This document shows, piece after piece, positions 59,592-64,000 of a DNA stretch of 64,000 bases. Every line of letters begins with the position of its first letter. Position 1 is the stretch's first letter. The position numbers and the translations under genes were made by a program. Source of the stretch: Aporhodopirellula aestuarii. Its GTDB lineage: Bacteria > Planctomycetota > Planctomycetia > Pirellulales > Pirellulaceae. The notes under the pieces were generated by a model. The model saw only the letters and a list, made by a program, of their open reading frames with translations. It searched no databases and was not told the origin of the DNA. The stretch lies in assembly GCF_023701485.1 (NCBI RefSeq), contig NZ_JAMQBK010000025.1, positions 6,620-70,619 of the forward strand, in the 5' to 3' direction.

Positions 59592-59794
59592 AGCAGGACG
59601 TCACCTACTCGGCCGAGCAGGCCAGCGTTGTGTTAAAGGTTTCACCCGCCAAGGTCCGGTGGCTGATTCATCGGCGGTATCTCCGCGCCCGTCGTTTCAC
59701 CACGTCCGACGATGTCGTCATCGCACGCCTGGAACTGGCTCACTTCGGAATCGCCTTCGGCGTCCCAACCGGAATCTCTGGAGGACTGCGATGA
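59588..59794 (+). CDS. small helix-turn-helix DNA-binding protein (MerR/excisionase-like)
   Basis: A 68-residue protein (QASVVLKVSPAKVRWLIHRR, YLRARRFTTSDDVVIARLEL) with the short winged-helix layout of excisionase or MerR-type domains. Its place in a run behind a csrA gene and an integrase suggests it is an excisionase or promoter-binding factor of the element. Start overlaps the csrA stop (ATGA). Confidence 0.7.
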   Translation: MKQDVTYSAEQASVVLKVSPAKVRWLIHRRYLRARRFTTSDDVVIARLELAHFGIAFGVPTGISGGLR

Positions 59795-60225
59795 CGCGGC
59801 GCGACCGTTGCCACCGCGAGCAAGCCACGTTGTTCGCGTTGATGGAATCCGCACCCACGCACCCGATCGCGCCACCGCGATCCGGGCAACTCGTTCGTGC
59901 CACGGATCCGGCGACCAGCGAAGCGGCGGCAGAACGATTGGTTCGATCGGGAGCCCATCGCAGCAACCTGCTCGATGCCTTAGCGCTCGTTCGACAAAAC
60001 CCCGGTCGAACCGCATACGAACTCGACGCGATCGACGAAGCCAACAGCGGCAACGTTCGCGACAAGACAGACCGGCGAATCAGTCGCCGACTTTCGGAGC
60101 TTGCCGACAAGGCGGCACCCGAGATTTTCAGAGGCAAGAAACGCGACTGCCACGAAAAAGGATCGCCATGCGCGACATGGTGGCCCATCGAAATGTACGA
60201 CCAAATCACCAGGAATTCCCAATGA
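59791..60225 (+). CDS. unknown protein, possibly winged-helix type
   Basis: A 144-residue protein whose ATG at 59791 overlaps the previous stop. SEAAAERLVRSGAHRSNLLDALALV followed by RTAYELDAIDEANSGNVRDK resembles a winged-helix region (phage-like wHTH). The C-terminus has three Cys/His-rich positions (CHEKGSPCATWWPIE). No family assigned. Confidence 0.6.
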   Translation: MTRRDRCHREQATLFALMESAPTHPIAPPRSGQLVRATDPATSEAAAERLVRSGAHRSNLLDALALVRQNPGRTAYELDAIDEANSGNVRDKTDRRISRRLSELADKAAPEIFRGKKRDCHEKGSPCATWWPIEMYDQITRNSQ

Positions 60226-60485
60226 CCATGCAACTGCAAAAGACCGACGACATGCCCGACGCACTCAACAACACCGACTCACCACGCGACACCAACGGTC
60301 GGTGCCTCGTCCCCGGTGCAATGTATTTGTTCTCCCGTCGGGGCCGCGCCAAGACCGAGAACGTCATCGCCCAGCACGACTACGAAAACGACGAGTGGAT
60401 CCTTGTTCCCGTCGACCGCCCCCGTGACCGCCAGCCCTGGAACACGTTCCCCGATCCCGACGAGGTCAAATTCAAACGCGTTTAA
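60222..60485 (+). CDS. small unknown protein
   Basis: An 87-residue protein overlapping the previous gene as ATGA (60222-60225). MYLFSRRGRAKTENVIAQHD and WILVPVDRPRDRQPW suggest a small beta-rich fold. No domain recognised. Confidence 0.5.
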   Translation: MTMQLQKTDDMPDALNNTDSPRDTNGRCLVPGAMYLFSRRGRAKTENVIAQHDYENDEWILVPVDRPRDRQPWNTFPDPDEVKFKRV

Positions 60486-60549
60486 CACGCTGGCTGTCCA
60501 CCGCCCCGAAACTAATCAACCGCACCCAAACCGTACGAAGGCTGCCCCC

Positions 60550-60843
60550 ATGGGAGTGATCACCAGCTCACGTCGCATCAGTGACAAGTCACGCCGTGAA
60601 CTCGCGCAGATCATCGCCAAGTATGGAGGTGACCTGTTCCGGTTTGTCAGCACCAAGACGACCGATCGGATCGAAACATCCGACGGGTTTGTGGGGGCCA
60701 CGATCAGCCGGTGCCACGACGGCATCGCCTGGCACGTCGACGGTCCCGATTCGTTTCCCGGCAGCCGCGGCGACGGACCGACGCGAGAAGCCGCCGTCCG
60801 AATCCTCTGTGTCTTGCTCAGTCGGAGGGCCAGCCGGCTGTGA
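60550..60843 (+). CDS. small unknown protein
   Basis: A 97-residue protein (GVITSSRRISDKSRRELAQI ... GDLFRFVSTKTTDRIETSD) starting at ATG 60550. Its stop overlaps the next start as TGATG, with a 64-base gap on the upstream side. No family recognised. Confidence 0.5.
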   Translation: MGVITSSRRISDKSRRELAQIIAKYGGDLFRFVSTKTTDRIETSDGFVGATISRCHDGIAWHVDGPDSFPGSRGDGPTREAAVRILCVLLSRRASRL

Positions 60844-61919
60844 TGAACGAGTCCACCCATCCCCTGCTCGATGAGATCGACGAACGCAACCGCCTCGATG
60901 CGCTGCGTCGTCGCGCCTGCGCCCGTCGCTGCGAAGCGATGGAACGTGCGCTCGTTGAAACCGGGTTCGCCAAAGGGACCTCGTACTGGTCCGTTGCCAT
61001 GTTAATCACCCGCATCAGCAGCGACTGGGAACCACTGCAGCGGTCACTCGATGACTTGGCCAGCGACAAGGCGATCGCCACGACAACCAACTGCCTCACG
61101 TCACGCAAACGCATCGTCCGTCGCGCCCTTCACGAGCTCGCGTCCTACGGACTGATCCGATTCGAAATCACCGATGGAGCCAAGCGACGTCGCACCCGAC
61201 GCGAATCCAACTTGTGGATCGAGCTCAACCGAGCGGGAATCGAAGGGAAGGAATCGCTCGAGAACTGGAGCCGAGATGCGGACAACGCGGCGGACACTCA
61301 GGCGGACAAAACCCGGACAACGCAAGAGACAGCGGAGCGGACAACCGACGGACAACGCGGCGGACAACCCACCGTTCTCTCTTTATACCTTCCCTTAGAT
61401 GCCCAAGAACCCGTTTCCCCGTCACCCTCCGAAACCAAACCCGAAGCCAAACCCGACGCGAAACCCCAAACGAAAACCGAGACGACGACGACGGAAGTTT
61501 TTGATTCCGTTTTCAAACCATTGAAGGACGCCGGCGTCGAACGGGTTCGAGCGTTGATCAACGAATCCAAGCGGTGTGGCGTCTCACCCGACGAGCTCGC
61601 CGACGCCGCCTACGTCGCCGCGTACACCCCCGGCCTCACCGGCGGCGCGATCTTCGACTACGTCCGCAGCGGCGGATGGCCGGTCTCCGGAGTGCGATCG
61701 GCCGAGCATATCCGCAACGAGCGAGCGACACGGAGCCATGCGATCCGCAAGTCCGTCGCGGCCGACGCGGCTCGATCCGGCAAAGCGATCCCCGATTGGT
61801 ACATCGCCGCCGTCACCGCCAGACGATTGATCGAGCGCAATCTCGACGAGTTCGTCACCCCCGACGAACGTCAGGCACTCCACCGATTGGAATTAAAAGA
61901 GAGCAAGTCCGCAGTATGA
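60843..61919 (+). CDS. replication-initiator-like protein of the element
   Basis: A 358-residue protein. The N-terminal half (SYWSVAMLITRISSDWEPLQ, DLASDKAIATTTNCL ... IVRRALHELASYGLIRFEI) has the layout of a winged helix found in RepA- or phage O-type initiators. A Thr/Lys/Pro linker (160-250) is followed by a C-terminal helical part (VRALINESKRCGVSPDELADA, VAAYTPGLTGGAIFDYVRSGG) of DnaD-like type. It does not match one family clearly. The TGATG start (60843) couples it to the gene before. Confidence 0.55.
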   Translation: MNESTHPLLDEIDERNRLDALRRRACARRCEAMERALVETGFAKGTSYWSVAMLITRISSDWEPLQRSLDDLASDKAIATTTNCLTSRKRIVRRALHELASYGLIRFEITDGAKRRRTRRESNLWIELNRAGIEGKESLENWSRDADNAADTQADKTRTTQETAERTTDGQRGGQPTVLSLYLPLDAQEPVSPSPSETKPEAKPDAKPQTKTETTTTEVFDSVFKPLKDAGVERVRALINESKRCGVSPDELADAAYVAAYTPGLTGGAIFDYVRSGGWPVSGVRSAEHIRNERATRSHAIRKSVAADAARSGKAIPDWYIAAVTARRLIERNLDEFVTPDERQALHRLELKESKSAV

Positions 61920-61934
61920 AACTCTCCAAAAACT

Positions 61935-62042
61935 TCACCCTCCCCCCGGGAGGGTCGAGCGAAGCGAGGGGAGGGCCGGGCACAAACCCAACACTCACCC
62001 TCCCCGGCCCGAAGCGGGCCGACCCTCCCGAAGGGAGGGTGA
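61935..62042. repeat. inverted CTCCCC/GGGAGG repeat between element genes
   Basis: A compact inverted repeat with the arms CCCTCCCCCCGGGAGGGTCG (from about 61938) and the mirrored GACCCTCCCGAAGGGAGGGT (62021-62040), around GGCCCGAAGCGGGCC near 62003. It lies in the gap between the initiator-like and the GNAT-WYL genes. Confidence 0.6.
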
Positions 62043-62114
62043 AGCAAACCGCACGACCCCATTCGCCCCCAATCACCAATGTCATTTCAGCAACCAAGTC
62101 CCCAGGAGACCATC

Positions 62115-62720
62115 ATGAATCGATGCAAGATTGAATCCCGATCCAACGTCGTCGTGGTCGACGCGATCCGCGATGGCGACCTGCTCGGGTTCGCCCACGT
62201 GGTTCCATGGCGAGACGGAGTGTTCGTGTGTCGGTTGCAAGTCAAGATCGAACATCGACGCCAGCGAGTCGGCACCGAGATCATGCGATGCATCCTCACC
62301 GAACACGGCGACCGTCCCATCTACCTGCACCCCGCTCCCTTCAACGGCGAGCCCATGGACACCAATCAACTCACCGCTTGGTACCAACGTCTCGGTTTCG
62401 AACCTTGTCCGCTCGACGTGGGCACCGCCCCGATCCTCCGCTACCAAGAACCCGAGCGAATGGACCGCTCACAACTTCGACACCTCCTCGTCGAAGCCAT
62501 GGCCGACCCCGATCACAAGGCCGTCACGATCACCTACCGATCCAAGCAGCACGTCCTCACCACACGCACCATCAGCCCCATCCGCTTCGAACCCGCCGGC
62601 ACCGTCCTAGCAACCTGCTGCGGCCGAGGCGAACCCCGCAAATTCACCTTCGATCAAATCATCACAGCAGAAAAGCGTGATGCGAGTGACGTGTTGATGC
62701 CGGAAGGAGTGGATAGCTAG
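62115..62720 (+). CDS. GNAT-like acetyltransferase fused to WYL-like domain
   Basis: The start is ATG 62115 with AGGAG (62103-62107) ahead of it. The N-terminal half has a GNAT layout (GDLLGFAHVVPWRDGVFVCR, VKIEHRRQRVGTEIMRCIL with the Q/R-x-x-G-x-G/A acetyl-CoA loop, TAWYQRLGFEPCPLD). The C-terminal half, KAVTITYRSKQHVLTTRTIS ... ATCCGRGEPRKFTFDQIITA, follows the WYL pattern (I-T-Y-x-S ... R-x-F-x-x-x-x-I), which normally senses ligands or nucleic acid next to a DNA-binding domain. I do not know a described GNAT-WYL family. It is the last gene of the rightward run. Confidence 0.65.
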   Translation: MNRCKIESRSNVVVVDAIRDGDLLGFAHVVPWRDGVFVCRLQVKIEHRRQRVGTEIMRCILTEHGDRPIYLHPAPFNGEPMDTNQLTAWYQRLGFEPCPLDVGTAPILRYQEPERMDRSQLRHLLVEAMADPDHKAVTITYRSKQHVLTTRTISPIRFEPAGTVLATCCGRGEPRKFTFDQIITAEKRDASDVLMPEGVDS

Positions 62721-63345
62721 CCGAGTAGTATCAGTACTCCATAGCCTTGGAGTGGAAACAAGCCGGACTCTTTCTCTGCAATTTCTAGGTCATCATTCCA
62801 TTTTGCGCGAGATGCATGTGTTGCATTGCTCAATCTTCGCAATTTTCCCTGTATGGGCACTAGTTGCAAATATTTGGAGATCGATCAGGTTGCTTCTTGA
62901 GCGTGCGATCAAGCTCCACGTCATCTGTGTGCGATAATACCTTTAGGGCAAGCATTTGGCAGTGCTTTTGAGAAACGTTTGCTGCAAACGTGGGGCATTT
63001 CGGAAGCGAACACTGCCAACTGTTTTGGCGATTTCTGCGCCCGTTGTGACTAAAAGGGTGTTTGGTTTTCTATTGAGACCGACGCTTTTAAGGCACACGG
63101 GCCAGAACGCCTTTCTCGCTTATGCAGCAAAGAACTGTGTGTCACCTTTTATGGCTGCAGTCGTCGCGTCGTAGTGAAAAAAAGCGACGGAATTCTTTTA
63201 AGGTCGTGCGTCGCCTTGAACCCTCTATACAATGGTCAGTGCAGCGGCACAGAGTTCATCGACCGCTCACAATTGTCATATCAAAGTAATTGCGCGACTG
63301 TTGATTTGTGCAGTGTGTTACCTGAGCACCAATAGAATTTTCCTG
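62721..63345. other. AT-rich non-coding region at the end of the element
   Basis: About 625 bases with lower GC than the rest of the window. Two short open stretches (62752-62937 and 62956-63174) show no domain. An 8-base match to the tRNA-Cys 3' end (CGTCGCCT, 63209-63216) is too short to call an attachment site. Confidence 0.45.
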
Positions 63346-64000
63346 ATGAATAACGACGCACTCGAGCGTGGAGAACAACATTTCATCCGTACTGAGCAGT
63401 GGATGACGTCATTTTTGTCGATTCTTCTCCTCGTCGTGCTATGCCACGACGTTGCTGCGCAGCAGACAGTTAGTGAAGTTGAGCAGACAAACGCTCCTAT
63501 CGCGACGGCCAGCAGTTCAGAATCGGGCAGTTTGAAGTTCCAATTCAGTGAAGCGGCATGGCCAGACGTGTTGCGCTGGTTTGCCGATGAGGCTGGACTG
63601 GCATTGGACATGACAAATGTTCCCGATGGCACATTTAACTATGTCGACAATGAATCTCACACGGTCCGAGAGGCGATCGATATTCTCAACGGGTATCTGC
63701 TTCCACGCGGGGTTGTTCTCTTGCGACGTGACCAATTCCTGGTTTCGATCGCGACGGATGACCCCAACCTCGCAAACATGGTCCCTACGATCAGTTTGGA
63801 AGAGCTGGCCGAGCGTGGCGAAAACGAACTACTGCGAATTGCCGTTCCGCTTTCCGGATTCGAATTGGGGCCGGTAGCCGAGCAATTGCGAGGCATCCTT
63901 GGTGCGAAGGGGGTCGCGTTACCTGTCGACTCATCGGATTCGATCGTTCTGCAAGGTTTCGGTAACAGTCTTCGAACGGCCGTCGAGTTGATACGTCGTT
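63346..64000 (+). CDS. secreted secretin-N-domain-like protein, cut by the window end
   Basis: Starts at ATG 63346 and stays open to the last base. A hydrophobic segment (SFLSILLLVVLCHDVAAQ) looks like a signal peptide. Then FQFSEAAWPDVLRWFADEAG ... FNYVDNESHTVREAIDILNG and a second region LAERGENELLRIAVPLSGFE ... VAEQLRGILGAKG resemble the N-domains of secretins (GspD/PilQ-like), which are common in planctomycetes without a pore domain. The right part is outside the window, so length and final domain are unknown. Confidence 0.7.
   Translation, partial: MNNDALERGEQHFIRTEQWMTSFLSILLLVVLCHDVAAQQTVSEVEQTNAPIATASSSESGSLKFQFSEAAWPDVLRWFADEAGLALDMTNVPDGTFNYVDNESHTVREAIDILNGYLLPRGVVLLRRDQFLVSIATDDPNLANMVPTISLEELAERGENELLRIAVPLSGFELGPVAEQLRGILGAKGVALPVDSSDSIVLQGFGNSLRTAVELIRR

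Noticed and set aside
62752-63174. Two small plus-strand frames in the AT-rich gap
   Set aside because: Short, without a ribosome site or recognisable motif. Left as non-coding.
63209-63216. CGTCGCCT, matching the end of tRNA-Cys, as an attachment site
   Set aside because: Eight bases are too few to be meaningful in 64 kb, and the flanks do not match.

Overview
The window looks like a chromosomal piece of a planctomycete close to Rhodopirellula (family Pirellulaceae). The evidence is the gene families: a YTV-repeat secreted protein, a DUF1559 protein with the H-x9-DG-type tail, an operon of planctomycete cytochrome/DUF1549-DUF1553/PPC-domain/DUF1501 genes, DUF1080, DUF1580 and DUF2293 proteins. 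Coding is dense on both strands and base composition is moderately GC-rich. Lipid A genes (lpxK, lpxC, lpxA) and a Skp/OmpH protein fit the Gram-negative-type envelope of this phylum. No species can be fixed from the sequence alone.

Layout. 1-14.8 kb: envelope and secreted proteins (TPR protein, YTV protein, DUF1559 protein, a small BON-like protein), then a leftward four-gene operon (DUF1501, PPC protein, DUF1549/1553 protein, cytochrome-WD40 protein). 14.8-16 kb: a non-coding stretch with nested palindromic repeats. 16-24.5 kb: a LysR regulator, gltB and gltD, and lpxK. 24.5-28.5 kb: a leftward operon of a DUF2007 protein, pdxA and two membrane proteins. 28.5-30.3 kb: a Ser/Thr kinase whose stop overlaps the start of a TOPRIM-only, GyrB-like protein. 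30.6-38 kb: RNase III, an M28 peptidase with PDZ, Skp/OmpH, lpxC, lpxA and a Gfo/Idh/MocA oxidoreductase. 38.8-47.4 kb: DUF2293 protein, Tex, a free-standing M41-like peptidase domain, gcvT, gcvH, a lipoate ligase-like enzyme, a lipase-like hydrolase and phosphatidylserine decarboxylase. 47.8-55.3 kb: a UbiD-type decarboxylase, a DUF1080 protein, a GH32-like protein, a TIM-barrel isomerase, a CoA-type Nudix hydrolase and thioredoxin.

Accessory region. A tRNA-Cys gene at 55547-55619 is followed directly by a tyrosine integrase. Then come three leftward genes and a rightward run of small genes, mostly overlapping by one to four bases, reaching about 62.7 kb. They include DUF1580, a CsrA paralogue, a helix-turn-helix protein, a replication-initiator-like protein and an unusual GNAT plus WYL-like fusion. 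I read this as an integrated mobile element or its remnant. Its right end was not found. An unrelated secreted, secretin-like gene runs off the right edge.

Repeats. The non-coding gaps carry a layered set of palindromic repeats. A roughly 123-base element with a 58-base palindromic core occurs in six full copies. One copy is split by a second 125-base element with 15-base perfect terminal inverted repeats and a 6-base target duplication. Another copy sits inside the second unit of a 272-base tandem duplication. The best candidates for something undescribed are the kinase/TOPRIM pair, the tRNA-Cys element with its own csrA and GNAT-WYL gene, and the nested repeat system.
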